This document shows positions 19,580-27,592 of a stretch of 31,166 nucleotides of DNA, one piece after another. Below the pieces are notes generated by a model. It saw nothing but the letters and a program-made list of their open reading frames with translations. It ran no database searches and had not been told where the DNA came from. Origin of the DNA: an uncultured Eubacteriales bacterium (GTDB lineage Bacteria; Bacillota; Clostridia; Oscillospirales; Acutalibacteraceae). The stretch's first letter is position 1. The number at the start of each line of letters is the position of its first letter. Location of the stretch: contig CAKUBN010000025.1 of assembly GCA_934643185.1 (NCBI GenBank), forward strand, positions 1 through 31,166, written 5' to 3'. A program made the position numbers and the translations under genes.

Positions 19580-20575
19580 TTATGGGTTTTCCGGCTTTGC
19601 AAAGCCCTTGTGAATCTGCACCTCGCCCGCGGAGAACGCGCGCTCCTCGCCGTTATCAAGACGGACGAGCAGGTGCGCTTCGTCGCTGATGCCGGTGACG
19701 ACACCGTGGTACGTCTCCTCCCCGAGCGAGAACGTGATGGCACGGCCGGTGAGGAACGAGTGGCTGCGGTACGATTCGATGAACGCGTTTGAGCCGAGGT
19801 TTTTGTACAGCGCGAAAAAGCGGCTGATGACGGCAGCCGAAATGCGGCTGCGCATCTCCACGGGGCACGGGCCGTCGAAAATAGCGCCGGCGGTGGAACG
19901 AATCTCCTCCGGGAAGCCCTCTTCCGGCACGGCGATATTGATGCCGATGCCGAGCACGGCCCAGTTGAGGCCGCCGTTTTCAAAATCGACCGAAGCCTCC
20001 GTTAAAATGCCGCAGACCTTTTTCTCGTTGAGGTAAACATCGTTCACCCATTTGATCTGCGGGTTTAAGCCTGTGACCTGCTCGATGGCTTCACACACGG
20101 CGACGGCCGCGGTGGTCGTAATGAAAAGCGATTTTTCGGCCGTGCAGTGCGGGCGCAGCAGCAGGCTGAAATAAATGCCTGTGCCCGGCGGCGACGTAAA
20201 GTGCCGGCCGAGTCTGCCCTTACCCGCCGTCTGCGATTCCGCGATGAGCACGGTGCCCTCCGGCGCGCCCTGCTCCGCCTGCGCTTTTAACAGCGTATTG
20301 GTGGACGTGACTTCGGTCTGCACCTGCAGGTAAACCGGCATATCGGTCTCTAAAAACCGCGAGACACTCTGCACGGTGAGCACGTCGCTTTCCGGCGCCA
20401 GCGTATAGCCGCGCTTTGGCACAGCGCGAATTTTGTGCCCGGCTTCTTCGAGCTTTTGAATGGCTTTCCACACGGCATTGCGGGAAACGCCGAGCGACGA
20501 CGCAAGCTGCTCGCCGGAGAGGTATTCCCCGCGATTTTTTTCAAGCGCGTCTAAAACTGCATCTTGTATGCGCAT
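19580..20575 (-). CDS. birA: BirA, biotin-protein ligase and biotin repressor
   Basis: Bifunctional BirA of 331 residues. The N-terminal winged helix (1-60; LSGEQLASSLGVSRNAVWKA) binds DNA. The ligase domain has the biotinyl-AMP loop GKGRLGRHF at 118-126 and KWVNDV at 175-180 with KKVCGILTEA after it, and the small C-terminal SH3-like domain follows. It attaches biotin to carboxylase carrier proteins and, charged with biotinyl-AMP, represses biotin genes. The start is the ATG at 20573-20575 with AAAGGA five bases upstream; the open frame continues upstream across the promoter and is not coding there. Its operon with bioY makes autoregulation likely. Confidence 0.95.
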   Translation of the reverse strand: MRIQDAVLDALEKNRGEYLSGEQLASSLGVSRNAVWKAIQKLEEAGHKIRAVPKRGYTLAPESDVLTVQSVSRFLETDMPVYLQVQTEVTSTNTLLKAQAEQGAPEGTVLIAESQTAGKGRLGRHFTSPPGTGIYFSLLLRPHCTAEKSLFITTTAAVAVCEAIEQVTGLNPQIKWVNDVYLNEKKVCGILTEASVDFENGGLNWAVLGIGINIAVPEEGFPEEIRSTAGAIFDGPCPVEMRSRISAAVISRFFALYKNLGSNAFIESYRSHSFLTGRAITFSLGEETYHGVVTGISDEAHLLVRLDNGEERAFSAGEVQIHKGFAKPENP

Positions 20576-20601
20576 AAATTTCCTTTCCGGCAAAACCGGC
20601 A

Positions 20602-20625
20602 GTAAAATTTCGTCTACCAGTTTAC
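20602..20625. promoter_or_regulatory. Weak candidate BirA operator
   Basis: Inverted GTAAA/TTTAC half-sites separated by 14 bases, spanning the -10 box of the birA promoter. BirA operators in Firmicutes are inverted repeats with a 14-16-base spacer, but the outer bases of the usual GTTAAC-type half-sites do not match well here. Confidence 0.25.
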
Positions 20626-20647
20626 CACACACAAAGCGTTTCGTCAA
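20619..20647 (-). promoter_or_regulatory. birA-bioY promoter
   Basis: TTGACG (20642-20647), 17 bases, TAAACT (20619-20624) on the minus strand, about 40 bases before the birA start. Confidence 0.7.
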
Positions 20648-20698
20648 CCTAAAATTAAAATTCGGGTGACAAATCATAAAACACCGTTTCAAAATGAA

Positions 20699-20742
20699 CA
20701 GCAAAAGCCCGCACAGCGCATGATTTTGCTCTGTGCGGACTA
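20699..20742 (-). terminator. gltX-glnS terminator
   Basis: Eleven-bp stem AGTCCGCACAG/CTGTGCGGGCT with one G-U pair, then TTTTGCTGTT on the minus strand, ten bases past the glnS stop. Confidence 0.9.
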
Positions 20743-20751
20743 CTATTCAGC

Positions 20752-22443
<1,692 letters not shown>

Positions 22444-22486
22444 AATTTGTCCATACCTTTCCTAATATCAGGTTTTTCCTCTTGCC

Positions 22487-23935
22487 TTATGCGTTTTCGA
22501 TTTTCTCAAGGCCAAGCTGCAAACGGCGCAGCGCCTCTTCCTTACCGAGCACAGCGAGAATTTCCATAGCGCCGCCCGGGGTGACGGTCTGGCCTGCCGC
22601 CGCGATGCGTACCGGCCACAGCAGTGTGCCGTTTTTCACCTCAAGGCTCTGTGCAAGGGCGATGAGTGCATCGTGAATGGTATCGACCTGCCAGTTTTCG
22701 ATGGCAGACAGCGTCTCGATGGCTGCGCGCAGCATGACGGGCGCGTTCTCGAGCGTTGCTTTGCTCTTCTTGTTAATGAAGAGGTCTGCGGAATACTCCG
22801 GCAGCTCTTTGAAGAAGCCGAGCAGCTGCGGAATTTCCTTAAACTTCAAAATACGCGGCTGCAAAATGGCGTCGAGCACGTCGAACGGCTTTTCTGCGTC
22901 ACCGAAAATCTCTTTGTAGTACGGCATCGCCTGCGCGCGGAACTCTTCCTCGCTCATCTTGCGGATGTACTCGCCGTTGAACCACAGGAGCTTATCGTAG
23001 TCGAACACGGCGGGCGATTTGCTGATGCCGTCGATGGAGAACGCTTCTTCGAGCTCTTTCAGCGAGAAAATTTCCTGGTTATCCTTCGGGCACCAACCGA
23101 GCAGCGCGATGTAGTTCGTGATGACCGGCGCGAGGTAACCGTCCTCGAGAAGGCCCTGAAAGCTGGTGGAGCCGTGACGCTTCGAGAGCTTCGAAACGGA
23201 GCCGTCTTCGTTTTTGCCCATGATGAGCGGTAGGTGTACGTAAATCGGCTTTTCCCAACCGAATGCATCGTAGAGCATGTTGTACTTCGGCGTGGAAGTA
23301 AGGTACTCGCAGCCGCGCACGACGTGTGTGATGTGCATGAGGTGGTCGTCGATGACGTTTGCAAAGTTGTAGGTCGGGTAGCCGTCGGACTTTAAGAGCA
23401 CCTGATCTTCGATCTCCTTGTTTTCAATCGTGATGGTGCCGTAAACGGCGTCTTCAAAGGACGTGGAGCCCTCCAGCGGGACGCGCTGACGGATGACATA
23501 CGGCATGCCGGCGTCGAGATTCTTCTGAATCTCCTCTGCGGGCAGGTCGCGGCAATAGCGGTCGTAGCCGCCGAACTCGCCGTCCTGATGGATGGACTCT
23601 AAGCGCTCCTTTGTGCAGAAGCAATAGTATGCCTTGCCCTCGCGCACGAGCTGCTCGGCGTAGGGCTTATAGATGTCCTTGCGCTCGCTTTGAACATACG
23701 GGCCGTATTCGCCGCCGATGTCCGGGCCTTCGTCATGCTGCAGGCCGACTTGCTGCAGCGTATTATATATAACGTCTGTTGCGCCTTCTACATAGCGCTC
23801 CTGATCTGTGTCTTCAATTCTGAGCACAAACGTGCCGTTTTGGGACTTCGCCACCAGATACTCGTACAGCGCCGTTCTGAGGTTTCCGACGTGCATGAAA
23901 CCGGTGGGGCTCGGCGCAAAGCGTGTGCGAACCAT
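22487..23935 (-). CDS. gltX: Glutamyl-tRNA synthetase
   Basis: Class I synthetase for tRNA-Glu, 482 residues. The signature RFAPSPTGFMHVGNLRTALY at the N-terminus includes the HVGN form of the HIGH motif, and KLSKRHGS near residue 250 is the KMSKS loop. A cysteine-containing segment (YYCFCTKERLE) is present near 110. The start is the ATG at 23933-23935 with a strong AAGGAGG eight bases away; the frame upstream of it runs into the leader. No T-box is seen in the leader of about 80 bases. It heads an operon with glnS. Confidence 0.96.
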   Translation of the reverse strand: MVRTRFAPSPTGFMHVGNLRTALYEYLVAKSQNGTFVLRIEDTDQERYVEGATDVIYNTLQQVGLQHDEGPDIGGEYGPYVQSERKDIYKPYAEQLVREGKAYYCFCTKERLESIHQDGEFGGYDRYCRDLPAEEIQKNLDAGMPYVIRQRVPLEGSTSFEDAVYGTITIENKEIEDQVLLKSDGYPTYNFANVIDDHLMHITHVVRGCEYLTSTPKYNMLYDAFGWEKPIYVHLPLIMGKNEDGSVSKLSKRHGSTSFQGLLEDGYLAPVITNYIALLGWCPKDNQEIFSLKELEEAFSIDGISKSPAVFDYDKLLWFNGEYIRKMSEEEFRAQAMPYYKEIFGDAEKPFDVLDAILQPRILKFKEIPQLLGFFKELPEYSADLFINKKSKATLENAPVMLRAAIETLSAIENWQVDTIHDALIALAQSLEVKNGTLLWPVRIAAAGQTVTPGGAMEILAVLGKEEALRRLQLGLEKIENA

Positions 23936-24017
23936 TAAAACAACCTCCTTGGTTTTTCGGTGCGTCGCTATCCATGCCGCCGGCATGAAAGAATACTACA
24001 CCATCATATAATGTTCT

Positions 24018-24046
24018 ATTATATATCTGCGCGTAAAATTTTGCAA
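24018..24046 (-). promoter_or_regulatory. gltX-glnS promoter
   Basis: TTGCAA (24041-24046), 17 bases, TATAAT (24018-24023) on the minus strand, directly after the VanY terminator. The leader has a small CATGCCG/CGGCATG palindrome. Confidence 0.8.
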
Positions 24047-24084
24047 TAAAAAAACGGGAAAAAGCGCCATCTTTTTCCCGTTTT
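24047..24084 (-). terminator. Terminator of the intact VanY gene
   Basis: Perfect 14-bp stem AAAACGGGAAAAAG/CTTTTTCCCGTTTT followed by TTTATT on the minus strand, seven bases past the VanY stop. It ends next to the gltX -35 box. Confidence 0.95.
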
Positions 24085-24090
24085 CTGCTC

Positions 24091-24954
24091 TTAATTGCCT
24101 TCAAGGAACGCCACGTACTCCTCAAGGCACATATGAAGCTCATTCATGCGCTGTGCGTGCTCCTTACCGACATAGCGGTAATGCCACGGCTCGTAATCGA
24201 TGCCGGTGACGCTCTCCTTGTCTTTGGGGTAGCGTTCGATAAAACCGTATTCTTCGGCGTGCTCCTGCAGCCATGTATATGCTTTCGTCTCGCGGAAATC
24301 GTCCGCAACGTCGTTGAAATCGACCGCAAGGCCGGTGTGGTGCTCGCTGTACCCCGGCTCCTGGATGGTGAGCCGCGCGTCTTCATACGCTTTTTCGTAG
24401 GTCATGCCGTCCGCCATGCGGCGCTGCACGGCGCGGTTCAGCACGTTTTCCTGCTCCTCCACGCTGCGGTAGCCGGAGGCGATCCACAAATTGATCTCAT
24501 CGTTATACGCCGCGTTGATGAGCGCCGTGAGCTCCGGGTACATTTTGGAGTTGACCGTGATGGTATCGAACAATGTCGGGGTCATCTGGAAATCGTCCGG
24601 CAGCGGCACCTCGCTGTTCACGAGCACGAGCCGCCAATCGCCGAGCTGCTGAAAGGCGGGCTCGGGGGTGGGAGCCGTTTCCGAAAGCACGCTTGTTTCC
24701 GATGCTGTGCTCTCAGCCAAAACATTTTGTGCGGCTTCCGGCGAAGCGGCAGCCTCTACGGGCTCTGCGTTTTGGTGCGGCATGGCAAGCAGCGCCGTGA
24801 TGATGAGCACGACCGCAATGCACCCTGCCCCGCCGAGCAAAAGCCGTGCGCGCGACTTTAATACGCGTGCGGGGATCTTGTTGTGATTTCCCCGTCTTTG
24901 CGGCTGTTTTGATCTGTAATGTCCGCCCTGCGGCCCTGCCATGTGCTTTGCCAC
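24091..24954 (-). CDS. VanY-type D-alanyl-D-alanine carboxypeptidase
   Basis: Membrane-anchored peptidase of family M15B that removes the last D-Ala from cell-wall stem peptides; 287 residues. It has a basic N-terminus, a membrane segment at about 42-58, a low-complexity A/E/S/P linker to about 100, then the catalytic domain. The active site is complete: SGYRS near 160-164, SEHHTGLAVD with zinc ligands H205 and D212, and EPWH with catalytic E255 and zinc ligand H258. I prefer the GTG at 24952-24954 because GGGAG lies at the right distance; an ATG two codons upstream is only one base from that site. It is divergent from the glutamine amidotransferase gene, sharing a palindrome between them. 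In this setting it is a wall-trimming enzyme, not evidence of vancomycin resistance. Confidence 0.92.
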   Translation of the reverse strand: MAKHMAGPQGGHYRSKQPQRRGNHNKIPARVLKSRARLLLGGAGCIAVVLIITALLAMPHQNAEPVEAAASPEAAQNVLAESTASETSVLSETAPTPEPAFQQLGDWRLVLVNSEVPLPDDFQMTPTLFDTITVNSKMYPELTALINAAYNDEINLWIASGYRSVEEQENVLNRAVQRRMADGMTYEKAYEDARLTIQEPGYSEHHTGLAVDFNDVADDFRETKAYTWLQEHAEEYGFIERYPKDKESVTGIDYEPWHYRYVGKEHAQRMNELHMCLEEYVAFLEGN

Positions 24955-24984
24955 GTTCATGCTCCCTTTTCTTTGTATCGTCTA

Positions 24985-25013
24985 TTGCAAGTATACCACA
25001 AAACTGGTATACT
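24985..25013 (+). promoter_or_regulatory. Promoter of the C26 amidotransferase gene
   Basis: TTGCAA (24985-24990), 17 bases, TATACT (25008-25013) on the plus strand, about 58 bases before the start codon. Confidence 0.7.
24990..25013. promoter_or_regulatory. Palindromic operator candidate between two divergent genes
   Basis: Perfect inverted repeat AGTATACC-N8-GGTATACT. It covers the spacer and -10 box of the plus-strand promoter, and the opposite arm gives a TATACT on the minus strand facing the VanY gene. The size suits a dimeric repressor such as a GntR-type regulator, and could control both genes. No regulator gene is adjacent. Confidence 0.5.
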
Positions 25014-25071
25014 AATCCATAGTTTCCAAATTGTTTTTTCATCTTTTTTAGCTTTTGAAGGAGTGACCTTG

Positions 25072-25716
25072 ATGAAAAGGATCTTTATGCGCGGCAACCC
25101 CGGCGATTTTGCAAATTACGTGGCGGCACTGACGGCCTGCGGCGCGGAGCCGGTGATCTCGATGACGCTTTCTGATGCAGACGACTGCGACGGCCTGCTG
25201 ATCCCGGGCGGTGCGGACGTGAACCCCGCTTTGTACGGGCAGGAAAACACGGCAAGCGAGGGCATCGACGACAGCCGTGACGCAGACGAGATTGCGCTTG
25301 CAAAGCGCTTTTTTGCGGCGGGCAAGCCGGTGTTCGGCATTTGCAGAGGGCATCAGGTGCTGAACGTGGCGTTCGGCGGCGACCTCATTCAGGATGTACC
25401 GGACCCGAAGCACCACATGGCGACGAAAGAGACCGGCGACGCCATTCACGCGGTTCGTGCGCAGCACGACCTGATGCGTGCATTTTACGGCGAAGAATTC
25501 CCCGTGAACAGCGCGCACCACCAGGCCGCGGGCAAGCTTGGCGCAGGGCTTATTCCCCTTTGTGTCAGCGACGACGGCATCAACGAGGGCTTTATCCACG
25601 AAAACGGCAAGGTGATCGGCGTGCAGTTCCACCCGGAGCGCATCGGCTTTGCGCACCGCCGCCCGGACGCGGTGGACGGCGAGAAGCTGTTCCGCTATTT
25701 TTTGAGCCTGATCTAA
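25072..25716 (+). CDS. Gamma-glutamyl-gamma-aminobutyrate hydrolase family protein (peptidase C26)
   Basis: Class I glutamine-amidotransferase-like hydrolase, 214 residues, of the PuuD/C26 group that cleaves gamma-glutamyl amides. Visible are GLLIPGGADVNPALYG at 41-56, the nucleophile C91 in GICRGHQVLN, and the H187/E189 pair in VQFHPER, so the triad is complete. It is shorter than E. coli PuuD (about 254 residues). The exact substrate cannot be told; no putrescine pathway genes are nearby. The start at 25072 has GAAGGAG eight bases away, and the open frame further upstream lies in the promoter region. Confidence 0.9.
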   Translation: MKRIFMRGNPGDFANYVAALTACGAEPVISMTLSDADDCDGLLIPGGADVNPALYGQENTASEGIDDSRDADEIALAKRFFAAGKPVFGICRGHQVLNVAFGGDLIQDVPDPKHHMATKETGDAIHAVRAQHDLMRAFYGEEFPVNSAHHQAAGKLGAGLIPLCVSDDGINEGFIHENGKVIGVQFHPERIGFAHRRPDAVDGEKLFRYFLSLI

Positions 25717-25766
25717 AGCCGCTTTCCCCTATTTTCCGCTTCCGCATAAAATTGTGAAAAAACTGC

Positions 25767-25795
25767 TTGCTTTTTTCCCGGACATCATGTATAAT
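25767..25795 (+). promoter_or_regulatory. tRNA-Pro promoter
   Basis: TTGCTT (25767-25772), 17 bases, TATAAT (25790-25795), 11 bases before the tRNA 5' end. Confidence 0.8.
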
Positions 25796-25806
25796 AGATT
25801 CGTTAT

Positions 25807-25884
25807 CCGGGTGTAGCGCAGTTTTGGTAGCGCGCTTGAATGGGGTTCAAGAGGCCGCAGGTTCAACTCCTGTCACTCGGACCA
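25807..25884 (+). tRNA. tRNA-Pro (anticodon GGG)
   Basis: Full cloverleaf with encoded CCA: acceptor CCGGGTG pairs with CACTCGG (one G-U), D stem GCGC/GCGC, anticodon stem CTTGA/TCAAG around loop ATGGGGT (anticodon GGG, G37), T stem GCAGG/CCTGT with loop TTCAACT, discriminator A73. C1-G72 with A73 fits bacterial tRNA-Pro. The loop has A32 and U38, the reverse of the usual pattern, a feature reported for some bacterial tRNAs with very GC-rich anticodons. It reads CCC and CCU codons. It has its own promoter and terminator. Confidence 0.95.
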
Positions 25885-25885
25885 T

Positions 25886-25926
25886 AAGTCCACCGTAATT
25901 TTGATAGAATTACGGTGGACTTTTTC
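25886..25926 (+). terminator. tRNA-Pro terminator
   Basis: Perfect 15-bp stem (25886-25900 with 25908-25922) with a 7-base loop and a run of Ts, starting two bases after the CCA end. Confidence 0.95.
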
Positions 25927-26111
25927 TATGCCCGAAACGATTGGCAGAAGGGCTACTATACAAAGGAAAACGATGTAGAAAAAGAAGCCGATACAAATAG
26001 CCCGTGGGGTGACAACCTACGGGCTTCTTTTGTGGAAAACCGCCAAGATTTCTGCACTATACGGCTGTGAAGAGGACGAAACATATAATTGCAGAAACAT
26101 GCGAGAACGTC
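25927..26111. other. Non-coding or decayed stretch downstream of tRNA-Pro
   Basis: About 185 bases without a convincing gene. A plus-strand frame stays open for some 48 codons (reading ...FYARNDWQKGYYTKENDV...) but has no start or ribosome site and then stops, so it may be the tail of a lost gene. It includes a terminator-like hairpin. Base composition is more AT-rich than the flanking core genes. No copy of the tRNA 3' end is seen downstream, so there is no proof of site-specific integration. Confidence 0.4.
25999..26031 (+). terminator. Terminator-like hairpin
   Basis: Seven-bp stem AGCCCGT/ACGGGCT with a 13-base loop followed by TCTTTT. No intact gene precedes it, so it may be left over from a lost gene. 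Confidence 0.5.
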
Positions 26112-26140
26112 TTGCTTTTTCTGAAGGACAGTGTTACAAT
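26112..26140 (+). promoter_or_regulatory. Promoter of the alpha/beta hydrolase gene
   Basis: TTGCTT (26112-26117), 17 bases, TACAAT (26135-26140), with a palindrome right after the -10 box. Confidence 0.7.
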
Positions 26141-26141
26141 A

Positions 26142-26157
26142 GTTAGTGGTGACTAAC
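26142..26157. promoter_or_regulatory. TetR-style operator candidate
   Basis: Inverted repeat GTTAGT-N4-ACTAAC directly after the -10 box, over the expected transcription start. Sequence and geometry resemble operators of TetR/AcrR-family repressors. No TetR gene is in the window. Confidence 0.5.
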
Positions 26158-26196
26158 GCGGAATGAATGAAAGAGAAAGGAATGTGGTGATATGGG

Positions 26197-27123
26197 ATGA
26201 GCCTTCTATATAGCATATTAAAACCAATCGTAAAGACGGTGGTGAAGGGCAGTTCCCTTCACAAAGAGGAGTCCTATGAGGAGTTTAAGCAGGCATCCTA
26301 TGACATCCAGCGAAAATTCAGGTTTTCTCTTCCGGAAATCAAGGGATTTGAGTTTCGGGACGAAATGATGGACGGATTTCACGTCATCGTGGGAAAAAAG
26401 ACAGGAACCAAGCCGGATCGCGCGGTTGTGTACTTCCCCGGCGGTGGATCGAGGCGATGGCAGCTTCCGTATAGGGGGTCTATCAGGAATTATATTGAGG
26501 GAACAGGAGCGGAGCTCTGGATACCGCTTTATCCGCTGCTGCCGGACTATGATCTTATGGACGAAACGGAGTTTACTATTCGACTGCATGAGAAGATGCT
26601 GAAAAGGTTTCCTGCGGAGAACATCGTCTGGCTTGGAATTTCCGGCGGCGCGGATGTCCTGATGCAGGCAGGACGGCACATGGTTAAAAAATATCCAGAG
26701 CTTCCCATGCCGGGACTGATGCTACCCGTTTCTGTGTCAGGACTATTGATGAGCGAGGATGCGAAAACGCGGATGAGAGGGATTGATTCCCTCGATCCGA
26801 TCCTCCACTGGGATATGTTTGAGACGATGGTAAAGTATTATAACCCGAACGGAGATCTTCCGCAGTACATTCTCGGCAAGGCGGATGAGGACGATTACAC
26901 AGGCTTCCCTAAAATCATCATGTACTTTGGCGGAGATGAGGTTTTTGCCGGAATCGCGCCGGATTATGAAAAATCCTTCATCCGCTGCGGGGTGAAGGAT
27001 TATGAGATCAAAATAAAAGAGGGTATGCCGCACGCTTATCCAGTGTTCACGTTCCTGAAAGAAGGGCGCGAGGGCGAGAGGGAAATTATAGCGGACATCA
27101 ATCGCTATTTTGAAAGTCGCTAA
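26197..27123 (+). CDS. Alpha/beta hydrolase (esterase-like)
   Basis: Alpha/beta-hydrolase of 308 residues, nearest in style to acetyl-esterase/HSL-like proteins. The oxyanion-hole motif is PGGG at 81-84 (HGGG in classical members). The nucleophile is S149 in GISGG, with D247 in FGGDEVF and H279 in MPHAYPVF completing the triad. No signal peptide is clear, though the N-terminus is amphipathic (LLYSILKPIVKTVV). The substrate is unknown. The ATG at 26197 has a GGTG seven bases upstream and AAAGGA further away; no other start fits better. Codon use is more AT-rich than in neighbouring core genes, and the gene lies between a tRNA and transposon-end-like repeats, so it was probably acquired. Confidence 0.85.
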   Translation: MSLLYSILKPIVKTVVKGSSLHKEESYEEFKQASYDIQRKFRFSLPEIKGFEFRDEMMDGFHVIVGKKTGTKPDRAVVYFPGGGSRRWQLPYRGSIRNYIEGTGAELWIPLYPLLPDYDLMDETEFTIRLHEKMLKRFPAENIVWLGISGGADVLMQAGRHMVKKYPELPMPGLMLPVSVSGLLMSEDAKTRMRGIDSLDPILHWDMFETMVKYYNPNGDLPQYILGKADEDDYTGFPKIIMYFGGDEVFAGIAPDYEKSFIRCGVKDYEIKIKEGMPHAYPVFTFLKEGREGEREIIADINRYFESR

Positions 27124-27287
27124 CGGAGGAATTACAGTGAGTACCTGTATCAATTCAAGGGCAAGCAGTTTGTCCGCAGGAGATAGATCGGCAGGCGATC
27201 TGCATTGATGCAGATATTGGAACCACACTGAGCATTATAGTGGGAGAGTGAATAGCAGAGAGATGTTCCATGCTCCGTCACGATAAA
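27124..27287. other. Gene-poor stretch after the hydrolase
   Basis: No gene can be supported. A tiny frame from GTG 27137 to 27208 (23 residues, MSTCINSRASSLSAGDRS...) has GGAGGA seven bases upstream, so a short peptide is possible, but nothing else favours it. The rest contains short open fragments in shifting frames, as expected of decayed sequence. Confidence 0.3.
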
Positions 27288-27346
27288 TGCACCCCCCTAA
27301 ATTGAGAACTGCCCCCTCTGGACCGAAGTTGCACCCCCCTTTAAGG
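27288..27346. repeat. Three C-rich direct repeats, IS-end-like
   Basis: TGCACCCCCCT at 27288-27298 and 27330-27340, with a variant TGCCCCCT at 27310-27317, so the unit recurs about every 21 bases. Spaced copies of a short terminal motif are typical of IS21-family ends. No transposase is present, so this would be an orphan end. The family assignment is inference. Confidence 0.4.
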
Positions 27347-27375
27347 TTTTCTATCAAAATTACGGTTCTTTGCCA

Positions 27376-27420
27376 GAAAAAAATCGGCAAGTATCTTTTG
27401 ATGCTTGTCGATTTTTTTAT
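27376..27420. terminator. Long hairpin with T run, probably bidirectional terminator
   Basis: About 17 bp of stem (AAAAATCGGCAAGTATC with GATGCTTGTCGATTTTT, two G-U pairs), a 4-base loop and T runs on both strands. It isolates the histidine kinase gene from the sequence upstream. Confidence 0.7.
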
Positions 27421-27465
27421 TTTTCACCATTACCTATTACCCGTATTGTGTCTCAAAATATTTTC

Positions 27466-27494
27466 TTTATTTTCAAATCGGAATGTGCTATACT
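27466..27494 (+). promoter_or_regulatory. Histidine kinase promoter (extended -10)
   Basis: TGC-TATACT (-10 at 27489-27494, TG at 27486-27487) with only a poor -35 (TTTATT at 27466-27471). The extended -10 would compensate. The predicted leader is about 90 bases. Confidence 0.5.
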
Positions 27495-27516
27495 TTGGTA
27501 AAGCAGATTTCAAATT

Positions 27517-27576
27517 GGGGCTTTGTGCCGCGAAACCGGTTAGTATTCAAAACGCGCGGTACATCCCCACGGACCG
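27517..27576 (+). promoter_or_regulatory. Structured leader of the histidine kinase gene
   Basis: GGGG (27517-27520) and GTGCCGCG (27525-27532) pair with CGCGGTAC (27555-27562) and CCCC (27565-27568) across small internal loops. The apical loop has CGGT (27537-27540) that can pair with ACCG (27573-27576) downstream, a possible pseudoknot. The structure ends about 17 bases before the start codon. It does not match a riboswitch class I know. Confidence 0.35.
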
Positions 27577-27592
27577 ACCTTAGAGGTTTTAT

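Noticed and set aside
23936..24017. T-box riboswitch before gltX
   Set aside because: The leader is only about 80 bases and lacks both the T-box motif and a terminator.
24091..24954. Vancomycin-resistance locus
   Set aside because: The VanY-type peptidase stands alone without vanH, vanA/B, vanX or vanRS; such genes are ordinary wall enzymes in Clostridia.
25927..27592. Intact mobile element next to tRNA-Pro
   Set aside because: No integrase, transposase or duplicated tRNA end is present; only remnants can be claimed.
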